Notes: generated by a model not told the origin, from the letters alone. A stretch of 64,000 nucleotides of DNA from Pseudomonadota bacterium (GCA_020161615.1 JAIUPD010000016.1:1-64000), one strand, 5' to 3'. Shown: positions 22,330 through 30,766, numbered from the stretch's first letter. Numbers and translations: made by a program.

Positions 22330-22369
22330 CGGGTCAGAACTGACCCGTCCGGCGTGTCGATCCTGACCC
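22329..22369. promoter_or_regulatory. Palindromic operator pair before the Pgt-like transport operon
   Basis: ACGGGTCAG-AA-CTGACCCGT is a perfect 20-base palindrome starting at the stop of the regulator gene. A second, weaker copy with the same 16-base span, GTGTC-N5-TGACCC, follows at 22354-22369, centred 23 bp away. The core matches the site at 17670. The perfect copy could also act as a terminator stem for the regulator gene, but it is not followed by a T-run. Confidence 0.55.
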
Positions 22370-22468
22370 AAAGTCCGGTATTTTTCCCTGATATTTTAAT
22401 AGTTTGCGCAAATTTTCGTCATGGCCTACCGATGCTGACCATTCGTCAGACGCATAGGGAGGGAAATC

Positions 22469-23797
22469 ATGCGCAAGATCCTGAAGGGAACGGCGGCCGC
22501 GTTCGTTCTGACCAGCACTGCATCCATGGCCTGGGCCGAGGGGAGCGTCGTCGTCGTGACGTCCTTCCCCGATGACATGACCTCGGTCATCGAGGCCGCT
22601 TTCGAGGCGGCGCATCCGGAATACGACCTGGAGATCCTGAACCGCAGCACCTCGTCGGGCGTGCGCTATGTGCAGGAAATCGCCGCCAACAACACCGCCG
22701 ACATCTTCTGGGCCTCGGCGCCCGACGCGTTCGAGGTGCTCAAGTCGAACCACCTGCTGGCCCAGGCTGGCATCTCGACCGAGGGGATCCCCGACATGAT
22801 CGGCGCCTATCCGATCAACGACCCGGACGGCTATTACTATGGCTTCGCCGCTTCGGGTTACGGGATCATGTGGAACACCCGTTACCTCGACGCGAACGGG
22901 CTGGAGCCGGCGCGCGAATGGTCGGATCTGGCGCGGCCCGAGTATTTCGGGCATGTCGGTATGTCCTCGCCCTCGCGCTCGGGCACCACGCATCTGACGG
23001 TCGAGACGGTGCTTCAGGGCGAAGGCTGGGAGGCGGGCTGGTCCGAATGGAAATGGATCGCGGGCAATTTCGCCAGCGTGACAGAACGCTCGTTCGGGGT
23101 GCCGGACGGGGTGAACACCGGGAATTTCGGGCTGGGGATCGTCATCGACTTTTTCGGCTTCTCGTCGCGGGCCTCGGGCTTCCCGGTCGATTTCGCCTAC
23201 CCGACCGTCACCGCGCTGGTGCCGGCCAATGTCGGCGTGATCGAGAACGCGCCGAACCCGGAAGGCGCACGCGCCTTCGTCGAGTTCCTGCTCTCGCCCG
23301 CCGGCCAAGAGACCCTCTTCGATCCGGCGATCATGCGTCTGCCGGTCAACCCGGCCGCCTATGAGGCCGCGCCCGAAGGGCTGCCGAATCCGTTCGAGGA
23401 CACGTCGATCGGCGCCGAGGTGTTGTTCGACGTCGATACCTCGGGCGCGCGCTATTACGTGGTCAGCTCGCTCTTCGACGTGCTGATCACCTATCGCCTC
23501 GACGATCTGCGCGCCGCTGTCCGCGCCGTGCAACTGGCCGAGGAGCGTCACGCCGACGGGTCCAACGCCGAGGCCGCCGCCCTGATCGCCGAGGCCCGCG
23601 CCCTGATCGACGCCATGCCGATCACCGAGGAACAGAGCCTCGACCCGGCCTTCAGCGGTGCCTTCACCGCCACCCGCCGCGCCGCCTCGGACCAGGTGGA
23701 GCAGCGCCAGGCCGAGCTCGAGCAGCAATGGGACGCCTTCGCGACCCAGAACTACGCCCGCGCCCGCGAACTGGCCGACCGCGCCGCCGCGATGTGA
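22469..23797 (+). CDS. ABC importer periplasmic binding protein (PgtC/Fbp-like)
   Basis: The 442-residue protein has a clean signal peptide (ending SMAWA at about residue 23) and a type-2 periplasmic-binding fold: VVVVTSFPDDMTSVIEAAF, ADIFWASAPDAFEVL, SPSRSGTTHLTVETVLQ. The extra C-terminal helical region (AEERHADGSNAEAAALIAEA onward) is shared with the PgtC-like sensor. GGGAGGG precedes the ATG. The next two genes encode its permease and ATPase. The ligand is unknown; the sensory homology points to a phosphorylated organic compound, whereas the permease type also serves iron uptake. Confidence 0.85.
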   Translation: MRKILKGTAAAFVLTSTASMAWAEGSVVVVTSFPDDMTSVIEAAFEAAHPEYDLEILNRSTSSGVRYVQEIAANNTADIFWASAPDAFEVLKSNHLLAQAGISTEGIPDMIGAYPINDPDGYYYGFAASGYGIMWNTRYLDANGLEPAREWSDLARPEYFGHVGMSSPSRSGTTHLTVETVLQGEGWEAGWSEWKWIAGNFASVTERSFGVPDGVNTGNFGLGIVIDFFGFSSRASGFPVDFAYPTVTALVPANVGVIENAPNPEGARAFVEFLLSPAGQETLFDPAIMRLPVNPAAYEAAPEGLPNPFEDTSIGAEVLFDVDTSGARYYVVSSLFDVLITYRLDDLRAAVRAVQLAEERHADGSNAEAAALIAEARALIDAMPITEEQSLDPAFSGAFTATRRAASDQVEQRQAELEQQWDAFATQNYARARELADRAAAM

Positions 23798-23805
23798 GTC
23801 AGAAC

Positions 23806-23834
23806 GGGGCGGGCCGGATCGCTGGCCCGCCCCC
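23806..23834 (+). terminator. Hairpin between binding-protein and permease genes
   Basis: GGGGCGGGCC pairs with GGCCCGCCCC around an 8-base loop. It lacks a T-run, so it more likely protects the upstream message or attenuates transcription than ends it, a common way to keep binding protein in excess over permease. Confidence 0.45.
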
Positions 23835-23906
23835 TTCCAGACCATTCCGACAGGGCGGCGCCGGGGTGCCGCCTTGTCAGCCGCCCAGATCCAACCGGAG
23901 ACGACC

Positions 23907-25655
23907 ATGACCCAAGGTCCCCAGCCGCAAGGCGGGCCGCTGCCCCTTGCCGACCGGCTTCCCGCCTTCCTCTTTCCCCGGCTGAGCCCGATCGCGCTGG
24001 TGGGCCTGTTCATCGCCCTCATTCTGGTGGGCTTCCTGATCTATCCGGTGCTGCAGGTCATCGCCGTCGCCTTCCAGAACCCGACGACCGGGGCGCTGAC
24101 GCTGGAGAATTTCGGCGATTTCTTCAATTCCTCGCTGTTCCGGCAGAGTTTCTTCAACTCGTTCTATGTCTCGGCCCTGTCGGTCGTGCTGGCGACGGTG
24201 ATCGCGCTGCCCTTGGCCTATATCACCACGCGCTTCAATTTCTCGGGCTCGATCCTGATCCAGTCGCTGGGCTTCATCCCGCTGATCATGCCGCCCTTCG
24301 TCGGCGCCGTGGCCATGCAGCTGATCTTCGGCCGCAACGGCACGATCAACCTGCTGCTGCGCGACCATCTCGGGATCACCATCCCCTTCATGGAGGGGCT
24401 GAACGGGGTGATCCTGGTGCAGTCGATCCATTACTTCCCCTTCATCCTGATCAACCTCTCCGCCAGCCTCAGGAACATCGACCGCTCGATGGAGGAAGCC
24501 GCGCAGAACCTCGGTGCGCATGGGTTGAGGCTATTCCGCCGCATCGTCTTCCCGCTGGCGACGCCGGGCTATATCGCCGGGGCGGCGCTGGTCTTCATCA
24601 AGGTCTTCGACGACCTCGGCACGCCGCTGCTTCTGAACGTCAACAACATGCTGGCGCCGCAGGCCTATCTGCGCATCACCTCGGTCGGGCTGAACGACCC
24701 GATGGGCTATGTGATCTCGGTGATCCTGGTGGCCTTCTCGATCCTGTCGCTCTGGGCCTCGTTCCTGGTGATGCGGGGCAAGGATTACGCAACGGTGCAG
24801 AAGGGCGGCGGTGGGCTCGCCAAGCGCGACCTTGCGCTGCGCGAGAAGATCCTCGCTTACGGCGTCGTCCTCTTCATCCTGCTGATCGTGCTCTCGCCGC
24901 ATATCGGGCTTCTGCTGCTGTCCTTCGGTACGATCTGGTCCTTCGCCCCGCTGCCTGACGGCTACACGCTCGCCAATTACGTCCGCATGTGGGAGGGCTC
25001 GCAGCAATATGTGATGAACACGCTGCTCTATGCCGGGATCGCCGCGACGCTCGACGTCATCATCGGCACGGCCATCGCCTATATCGTGCTCAGGACCGGG
25101 ATCGCCGGGCGGAAATGGCTGGATTACATGGCCACCGCGGCGCTGGCGGTGCCGGGGGTGGTGCTGGGCATCGGCTATCTCAGGACCTTCCAGAATGTCG
25201 ATGTGCCGCTGGTCGGCAAGCCGCTGGCCAGCTGGTGGGTGATCATCGCCATCGCCCTGATGATCCGGCGGCTGCCTTATGCGCTCCGCGCCTGCATGGC
25301 GGCGCTGCAACAGGTGAGCCTCGCGCTCGAGGAAGCGGCCGAGAGCCTGGGCGCGGGCAAGTTCCGCACCATCCGCCGGATCGTCGTGCCGCTGATGGCG
25401 GGCGGCATCCTCGCCGGTTTCGTCACCAGCTTCGCCACCGCCGCGGTCGAGCTGTCGGCGACGATCATGCTGGTCTCGAACGACCGTGACAGCCCGCTGG
25501 CCTATGGCATCTACCTCTTCATGCAGACGCCCTCGGGGCGCGGGGCAGGGGCGGCGCTGGGCGTGCTGGCGGTGGTCATCGTCGCGCTGGGAACCGTGCT
25601 GTCGCAGATCATCATCGAACGGGACAAGAAATTGCGCACCGCAGGCCGCGCGTGA
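23907..25655 (+). CDS. Duplicated ABC permease (FbpB/PhnV-like fused domains)
   Basis: The 582-residue inner-membrane protein has about twelve hydrophobic helices in two homologous halves. Each half carries a permease EAA loop: MEEAAQNLGAHGLRLFRRIV near 200 and LEEAAESLGAGKFRTIRRIV near 490. Such tandem permeases occur in iron(III), thiamine and 2-aminoethylphosphonate importers. The ATG at 23907 is preceded by CCGGAGACG; the longer frame upstream belongs to the shadow of the binding-protein gene. Confidence 0.9.
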   Translation: MTQGPQPQGGPLPLADRLPAFLFPRLSPIALVGLFIALILVGFLIYPVLQVIAVAFQNPTTGALTLENFGDFFNSSLFRQSFFNSFYVSALSVVLATVIALPLAYITTRFNFSGSILIQSLGFIPLIMPPFVGAVAMQLIFGRNGTINLLLRDHLGITIPFMEGLNGVILVQSIHYFPFILINLSASLRNIDRSMEEAAQNLGAHGLRLFRRIVFPLATPGYIAGAALVFIKVFDDLGTPLLLNVNNMLAPQAYLRITSVGLNDPMGYVISVILVAFSILSLWASFLVMRGKDYATVQKGGGGLAKRDLALREKILAYGVVLFILLIVLSPHIGLLLLSFGTIWSFAPLPDGYTLANYVRMWEGSQQYVMNTLLYAGIAATLDVIIGTAIAYIVLRTGIAGRKWLDYMATAALAVPGVVLGIGYLRTFQNVDVPLVGKPLASWWVIIAIALMIRRLPYALRACMAALQQVSLALEEAAESLGAGKFRTIRRIVVPLMAGGILAGFVTSFATAAVELSATIMLVSNDRDSPLAYGIYLFMQTPSGRGAGAALGVLAVVIVALGTVLSQIIIERDKKLRTAGRA

Positions 25656-25677
25656 CCGAAAGACCAGGAGAACCATC

Positions 25678-26748
25678 ATGAAAACTGAAATGGCCGGCAT
25701 CGAGATTCGCGACCTGCACCTGTCCTTCGGCGACACCAAGGTCCTGACCGGGATCAACCTGACCATCCGCCCGGGCGAGTTCTTCGCCTTCCTCGGCCCC
25801 TCGGGCTCGGGCAAGTCGACGCTGCTGCGCGCCATCGCGGGCTTCGGCCCACAGCCCAGGGGCGAGATCCTGATCGGCGGGCGCGACATCGCCACGCTGC
25901 CGCCCTGGAAGCGCGACGTGGGGATGGTGTTCCAGTCCTACGCCCTCTGGCCGCATATGTCGGTGCGCGAAAATGTGGCCTTCGGGCTGGAGGAGCGCAG
26001 GGTGCCGCGGCCCGAGATCCGCAAACGAGTGGACGAGGCGCTGGCGCTCGTCGGCCTCTCGCATCTGGCCGACCGGATGCCGAACCAGCTGTCGGGTGGC
26101 CAGCAGCAGCGGATCGCGCTGGCGCGGACCGTGGTGATCGAGCCGAAGGTGCTGCTGCTGGACGAGCCGCTCTCGAACCTCGACGCCTCGCTCAGGGTGC
26201 AGATGCGGCGCGAATTGCTGGCCCTGCAACGCAAGCTGGGCCTGACCACGATCTTCGTGACCCATGATCAGGAGGAGGCGAACACCACCTCGGACCGGAT
26301 GGCGGTGCTGGATGGGGGCGTGATCCAGCAGATCGGCTCCCCGCAAGAGCTTTATGACCGGCCGGTCAACCTGTTCGTGGCCCGCTTCCTGGGCACGGCC
26401 AACATCCTGGAGGGCCGGGTTGAGACCGAGGGGGGCGCTGCGCGGTTCCGCACCGCCACCGGCGATGTGCTGAGCCTGCCGGTCGAGGGGCGGACAGGCC
26501 CCTCCTCCATCGTGCTGCGGCCGCAGAATATCCGCATCGAGGAGCAGGCGGGCACCGGAACCCTGCCCGGCGAGGTGCTGCACCGCGAATTCCTGGGCTC
26601 GCAGGTGCGCTATCTGGTGCGCGCGGCGGGGACCGAGATCGTGGTGGATCAAAGCCACCGGGCGGGCGAGATCTGGCTCGATCCCGGTGCGCGGGTGTAT
26701 CTGGCCGCCAATACCCGCGACGCGGTGCTGATCCCGCAGGGGGCCTGA
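25678..26748 (+). CDS. ABC importer ATPase (FbpC/PotA-like)
   Basis: The 356-residue ATPase has Walker A GPSGSGKST, Q-loop VFQSYALWPHMSV, signature LSGGQQQRIALARTV, Walker B LLLDEPLSNLD and an H-loop THDQEEA, followed by a C-terminal TOBE-type regulatory domain (RPQNIRIEEQAG, LGSQVRYLV). ACCAGGAG precedes the ATG; a second ATG four codons later is also possible. It energises the tandem permease encoded directly before it. Confidence 0.92.
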   Translation: MKTEMAGIEIRDLHLSFGDTKVLTGINLTIRPGEFFAFLGPSGSGKSTLLRAIAGFGPQPRGEILIGGRDIATLPPWKRDVGMVFQSYALWPHMSVRENVAFGLEERRVPRPEIRKRVDEALALVGLSHLADRMPNQLSGGQQQRIALARTVVIEPKVLLLDEPLSNLDASLRVQMRRELLALQRKLGLTTIFVTHDQEEANTTSDRMAVLDGGVIQQIGSPQELYDRPVNLFVARFLGTANILEGRVETEGGAARFRTATGDVLSLPVEGRTGPSSIVLRPQNIRIEEQAGTGTLPGEVLHREFLGSQVRYLVRAAGTEIVVDQSHRAGEIWLDPGARVYLAANTRDAVLIPQGA

Positions 26749-26749
26749 G

Positions 26750-27319
26750 ATGAAAGCACCGCCGCTGCTGCTGCTTCGCCATGGCGAGACCGAATGGAAC
26801 CACGCGGGCCGCATTCAGGGCAGTCTGGATTCGCCCCTGACCCCGCGCGGCCTTGAACAGGCTGGGGAGCAGCGGGCGATCCTGGCGCGGCTGCCGATTG
26901 CTGGACTGCCGCTTTATGTAAGCCCGTTGCCCCGGGCACGACTCACGGCAGGGATCGCGCTGCCCGGCCATGCGCAGAGCGTCGATCCGCGGCTGACCGA
27001 GATCGCCTGCGGTGCCTGGGAAGGGCTGACACCCGCTGAGCGTGCGGCGGGTTGGCCGGAACTCGCCGCCGAGTGCGACAGCGATCTCGCGCTTTACGAC
27101 AAGGCGCCGGGGGGCGAGGGGCTGGCGGGGGTCGAGGCCCGGGTCCGGGATTTTCTGGACAGCCTCGAAGGTCCGTCAATTGTTGTCGCCCACAAGGTGG
27201 TGCTGATCGTCTTGCGCGGCCTGCTGCGCGGCCTCGACCGTGACGCGCTGCACGGGCTGGCGGCGCCGCAGGGCGTGGTGATCCGGCTCGAGGACGGGCA
27301 GGAGACGATCTTGCGCTGA
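26750..27319 (+). CDS. Histidine phosphatase (phosphoglycerate-mutase-like)
   Basis: The 189-residue protein has the catalytic LLRHGETEWNHAGRIQG at residues 8-24, the SPLPRARLTA segment, the acid-base glutamate region EIACGAWEG and the second histidine in IVVAHKVVLIVLRG. It removes phosphate from small metabolites or acts as a mutase. It lies one base behind the ATPase gene, so it belongs to the transport operon. A phosphatase here fits import of an organophosphate, though that is inference. Confidence 0.88.
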   Translation: MKAPPLLLLRHGETEWNHAGRIQGSLDSPLTPRGLEQAGEQRAILARLPIAGLPLYVSPLPRARLTAGIALPGHAQSVDPRLTEIACGAWEGLTPAERAAGWPELAAECDSDLALYDKAPGGEGLAGVEARVRDFLDSLEGPSIVVAHKVVLIVLRGLLRGLDRDALHGLAAPQGVVIRLEDGQETILR

Positions 27320-27323
27320 GCGC

Positions 27324-27950
27324 TCACCCCTCGGGCTTGGGGTAGCTCGGCCGTTCCAGCTCGAACAGCGCGGGGCGGTGCGCGTACCAGCCCGCCCCGT
27401 GCATCCGGGCGATCAGGTCCAGCGCGGGCGTGTCGACATAGCCGCGCCCGGCATCCAGCAGGCAGGCATCCTCGATATGGATCGCCGTGACCTCGCCGAT
27501 CATCAGCATCTGGGCGGGACCTGTCTCCACCCCCTGATGCAGGACGCATTCCAGTGCCACCGGCGCACCGGCGATCCGGGGCGGGGCGATCTGCGCGCTG
27601 GGCAGCGTTTTCAGCCCCGCAAGGTCGATCTCGCTGATCTCGGGCGGGGCGTCGATGCAGGTGTGGTTCATCGCCTCGGCCTGCGTGCGGCTCACCAGAT
27701 TCACCACGAAGGCGCGGGTGGCGAGGATGTTGCGCGCCGTGTCCTTCAGTCCGCCCCCGGCCTTGGCCATGATGCCCAGGGCCACGACCGGCGGGTCGTT
27801 CCCCATCACATTGAAAAAGCTGTAGGGCGCGGCATTGACCAGCCCCTCGGGCGAGAGGCTGGTGACCCAGGCGATGGGCCGGGGCGTCACCGTCGCGGTG
27901 AGCAGCTTGTAGCCCAGCGCGCGGTTTTCGGGGGTCATGTCGTAGCGCAT
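27324..27950 (-). CDS. Flavin reductase-like FMN-binding protein
   Basis: The 208-residue protein has the flavin-reductase domain hallmark PRPIAWVTSLSPEGLVNAAPYSFF near residues 24-47, then DPPVVALGIM, KDTARNILATRAFVVNLV and a C-terminal ALDLIARMHGAGWYA. Relatives reduce FMN for a partner monooxygenase, or act as FMN-dependent oxidoreductases. It is the last gene of the gentisate operon; no monooxygenase is adjacent. The start at 27950 begins the conserved MRYDMTP; the codons upstream run into the next gene. Confidence 0.82.
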   Translation of the reverse strand: MRYDMTPENRALGYKLLTATVTPRPIAWVTSLSPEGLVNAAPYSFFNVMGNDPPVVALGIMAKAGGGLKDTARNILATRAFVVNLVSRTQAEAMNHTCIDAPPEISEIDLAGLKTLPSAQIAPPRIAGAPVALECVLHQGVETGPAQMLMIGEVTAIHIEDACLLDAGRGYVDTPALDLIARMHGAGWYAHRPALFELERPSYPKPEG

Positions 27951-27985
27951 GAAATCCCCCGTGCCGATTCCCGGCCCGCCATCGC

Positions 27986-28912
27986 TCAGGCGCCTGCGGG
28001 GCTGTTGTCCACCACCGGATGGCGGATCGTGCCGATCCCCTCGACCGAGGCCACGACCACATCGCCCGGCCAGAGCCATTCCTGCGGGTTGCGGCCAGCG
28101 CCGACGCCCTCGGGCGTGCCGGTGGCGATGATGTCGCCCGGCTCCAGCGTGATGCCGCGGCTGATGTCGGCGATCAGTTCATCGACCTTGAACAGCATCT
28201 TCGAGGTGTTCGAGCGCTGTTTCTCCACTCCGTTGACGGTCAGCCACAGGTCCAGCCCCTGCGGATCGGGGATCTCGTCGGCGGTGACGATGCAGGGGCC
28301 GAAGGGGGCGTAGCTGTCCATCCCCTTGGAGAAGATCCACTGCCCGGCGCGGCGGTTGTCGCGGGCCGAGACGTCGATCATCACCGAATAGCCGAAGACA
28401 TGGGACAGCGCCTGGTCCCGGGGCACGCGGCAGGCGCGGGTGCCGATGATCGCGGCCAGCTCGACCTCCCAATCCAGCTGCCGGGTCATGCTGCGGTCGT
28501 GCAGGATCGGCTCGTTCGGTCCGATGACAGCGGTCGGCGGCTTCGAGAAAACGACCGGCTCGCGCGGCAGGTCGGCGTTGGTGTCCAGCGTCTTGGCGCT
28601 TTCCGCGACGTGTTCGGTATAGTTCAGGCCGATGCCGAAGATGTTCTTGCGCGGCCGCGGGATCGGTGCCAGCTGCCGGACATTGGCGAGCGCGGTGGCG
28701 GTGCCGATCGGGAAGCGGCCGTCGCATTCCTCGAGGCATTCGGCCAGCGTCTCCAGCCCCGGGCGTCCGGCGTCGATCAGGCCCAACATGCTGTCGGGCA
28801 GGTCCGTATCGAACAGAGCCCCCAGCGCCGCCACATCGACACAGAGGTCGCCCGCGATCACGCCCAGACGGGCCTCGCCCTCGATCGAGGCGCGATAGGT
28901 CACAAGTTTCAT
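27986..28912 (-). CDS. Fumarylacetoacetate hydrolase-family protein, probable fumarylpyruvate hydrolase
   Basis: The 308-residue protein has an N-terminal FAH2-like region and a catalytic domain with GIGLNYTEHVAE, FSKPPTAVIGPNEPI, the metal-binding WEVELAAIIG, DVSARDNRRAGQWIFSKGMD and TGTPEGVGAG. Together with the adjacent gentisate-type dioxygenase this fits fumarylpyruvate or maleylpyruvate hydrolysis. Other FAH-family activities cannot be excluded. It overlaps the upstream gene by ATGA. Confidence 0.82.
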   Translation of the reverse strand: MKLVTYRASIEGEARLGVIAGDLCVDVAALGALFDTDLPDSMLGLIDAGRPGLETLAECLEECDGRFPIGTATALANVRQLAPIPRPRKNIFGIGLNYTEHVAESAKTLDTNADLPREPVVFSKPPTAVIGPNEPILHDRSMTRQLDWEVELAAIIGTRACRVPRDQALSHVFGYSVMIDVSARDNRRAGQWIFSKGMDSYAPFGPCIVTADEIPDPQGLDLWLTVNGVEKQRSNTSKMLFKVDELIADISRGITLEPGDIIATGTPEGVGAGRNPQEWLWPGDVVVASVEGIGTIRHPVVDNSPAGA

Positions 28913-29466
28913 GAAGCTCTCCTTGAAGTCGTGTCAGCCCGGCGCGGGGCGATGCGGGGCAGGGCCAGCCAGAGCGCGCCGTCGCGGTAGCCGCCCTTCA
29001 CCAGATGGCCCTCGCGCCGGATTTCGGGATAGCTTTCCGCCCAGTCGCGGTAGCGGTCGTTGGTCACCACCAGCGCATCGAGATCGCGCGCGGCAGAGAG
29101 GATATAGGGATCGGCCTGGGTGCCCTTCGGCACCACCATCACCTGTTTGCGCGGGATCCCCAGCCGGGAGCCGAAATCGGCCTCGCCGGCGAAGCGGCCG
29201 AACAGCAGATAGCCCGCATTGGCGTCGAAGATGACGCAGGCCCGGTAGCCCCGCGCATCGAGCTGGCGCAGAACCTCGCGCACCGGACCCAGGTCGGGCG
29301 TGTTGTCCCGCCAATGCATGATGTTCGAGCCGTCGAGCACCGCCCATGTGAGCCGGACCCGCGCCCGGGACCGGCGCCAGATGATCACCAGCAAGGCGGC
29401 GATCACGACCGGAATGGCCAGCAGCGCGAGATCCGCCATCTGGGCGCTGGTCAGGGAAAAGGGCAT
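28909..29466 (-). CDS. Membrane-anchored NYN/Zc3h12a-like ribonuclease
   Basis: The 185-residue protein has one N-terminal membrane helix (about residues 11-30, LALLAIPVVIAALLVIIWRR) and a cytoplasmic PIN-like domain. It shows VLDGSNIMHW with the first catalytic aspartate, CVIFDANAGYLLFG, a predicted KGTQADPYILSAARDL acidic loop and VVTNDRYRDWAESYPEI, the order of the Zc3h12a/NYN nuclease family. It lies between the dioxygenase and FAH genes, with an ATGA overlap to the latter. Its role in an aromatic operon is unexplained. Confidence 0.75.
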   Translation of the reverse strand: MPFSLTSAQMADLALLAIPVVIAALLVIIWRRSRARVRLTWAVLDGSNIMHWRDNTPDLGPVREVLRQLDARGYRACVIFDANAGYLLFGRFAGEADFGSRLGIPRKQVMVVPKGTQADPYILSAARDLDALVVTNDRYRDWAESYPEIRREGHLVKGGYRDGALWLALPRIAPRRADTTSRRAS

Positions 29467-29484
29467 GGGGGAGGGTCCTTCGGG

Positions 29485-30609
29485 CTACGGCGTCACTGGT
29501 TGATGACCGCCATTCTCCCCGAAGGATTGTTCGCGATAAAGCCCCATCGCCCGCATCACCGGCAGGTCGCTCAGGCAGAAGAGCACCGCATCCTCGCTGT
29601 CCGAGGCATTGGCATGTTCGTGCCAGGCCCAGGAGGGCACGCAGAAGATGTCGTGTTCCGCCCAGTCGAACCGCTTGCCGTTGATCACGGAATGCCCGCT
29701 GCCCTTGGCGACGTGGTACAAATAGCTGCCGGTGTGGCGGTGGGCGCGGGTCCGTTCGCCCGGGCGCAGCATCTGCATGCTGGCGCCCAGCGTCTTCATC
29801 ACCGGCCCGTTGGTCACCGGGTTCACGTAATCCATCAGGATTCCGTCGAAGGGCGAGCCGTCCGAGCAGGCGGCCAGCTTCGACAGCGCCTCGTAGGTCG
29901 GGGCCCATTCGTATTTGAACATCGGGCTGTAGCCCTTGGACCAGTTGCCGTCCCGCGGCGTCAGCCCAGGATTGCCCCAGGTCTTTGTCATGTCATCGAC
30001 CGGATAGGCGACGGCCTGGGTCAGATCCGGGTGAACCTCGTAGAAATTGGCCTCCATCGCGTTGACGAAGGGGATGTCCAGCCCGTCCTGCCAGATGCAG
30101 GGCGTCCCGTCCGAGGCCACCGCATGCTCGTGCCAAGTGCCGTTCGGCGTCAGGACGAAATCGTTGTGGCCCAGTGTCATCTTGTGGCCGTCGACCACGG
30201 TATAGGCGCCCGTGCCCTCCATGATGAAGCGGATGGCGCTGGCCGAATGGCGGTGGGCACTCGCCTGTTCGCCGGGGTGCATGACCTGCAGGCCCGCGTA
30301 GATCCAGCCGACCGCGGCGGCCACGTCGCTGCGGCCGGGGTTGTTGAGGTAGATCACCCGCCGCCCGGCCTTTTCCGGCGTCACCAGATCGACCGAGCGC
30401 AGCACATGCGCGCGCAGATCCTGATAGCGCCAGACGACGGGGCGCGAGGCGCTGACCGGCTCCCAGGGTTCGATCTTGTTGGCCACGGTCCAGAGCGCGC
30501 CGGCGTCGAAACGCTCCAGCTCGTCGTAATAGGCCAGCAGTTCCGGCGTGTCCTCGACATTGGCCCGCCCGGCCACGTCCTCGCGATACTGGTCCCGCGC
30601 TTTGCTCAT
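29485..30609 (-). CDS. Gentisate 1,2-dioxygenase-family protein
   Basis: The 374-residue bicupin protein has a first cupin with MHPGEQASAHRHSASAIRF and the downstream metal histidine in TPNGTWHEH, followed by WQDGLDIPFVNAMEANFYE, which is characteristic of gentisate dioxygenases. The second cupin also keeps HRHTGSYLYHV and WAWHEHAN. The enzyme would open the gentisate ring to maleylpyruvate with Fe(II). Salicylate or hydroxynaphthoate dioxygenases of the same family are possible. GGAGGGATTCCG precedes the ATG. It is the first gene of the operon. Confidence 0.88.
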   Translation of the reverse strand: MSKARDQYREDVAGRANVEDTPELLAYYDELERFDAGALWTVANKIEPWEPVSASRPVVWRYQDLRAHVLRSVDLVTPEKAGRRVIYLNNPGRSDVAAAVGWIYAGLQVMHPGEQASAHRHSASAIRFIMEGTGAYTVVDGHKMTLGHNDFVLTPNGTWHEHAVASDGTPCIWQDGLDIPFVNAMEANFYEVHPDLTQAVAYPVDDMTKTWGNPGLTPRDGNWSKGYSPMFKYEWAPTYEALSKLAACSDGSPFDGILMDYVNPVTNGPVMKTLGASMQMLRPGERTRAHRHTGSYLYHVAKGSGHSVINGKRFDWAEHDIFCVPSWAWHEHANASDSEDAVLFCLSDLPVMRAMGLYREQSFGENGGHQPVTP

Positions 30610-30648
30610 CGGAATCCCTCCTGCACTCCGGCACGACCTTACGGCAGG

Positions 30649-30680
30649 AGAATATGAAATCAACAGATTTTCGCAAATCT
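30649..30680 (-). promoter_or_regulatory. Promoter of the gentisate operon with overlapping palindrome
   Basis: On the minus strand TTGCGA (30671-30676) and TATTCT (30649-30654) are 16 bp apart, about 40 bases before the dioxygenase start. The perfect palindrome AGATTT-TCGC-AAATCT (30665-30680) covers the -35 box, and a wider AAATCAA/TTGATTT repeat encloses it. This is a likely operator for the divergent GntR protein, which would then repress. Confidence 0.55.
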
Positions 30681-30766
30681 TGTGTTCTTGATTTTTTATT
30701 GGCGGCAGGCGAGAAGGGAAGAGGGCGATTTCCGGCCTTCGGCGGCCGGTCGAGGGGGCTGCAAGA

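Noticed and set aside
22329-22348. The perfect palindrome behind the response-regulator gene as an intrinsic terminator only
   Set aside because: It has no T-run and a loop of only two bases, and its core is repeated upstream of the sensor operon, which favours an operator.
22363-22440. A sigma-54 promoter before the Pgt-like transport operon
   Set aside because: The nearest TGG...GC pair (about 22423-22436) has nine rather than ten bases between GG and GC and lacks the rest of the consensus; the local regulator also lacks the motifs for activating sigma-54.
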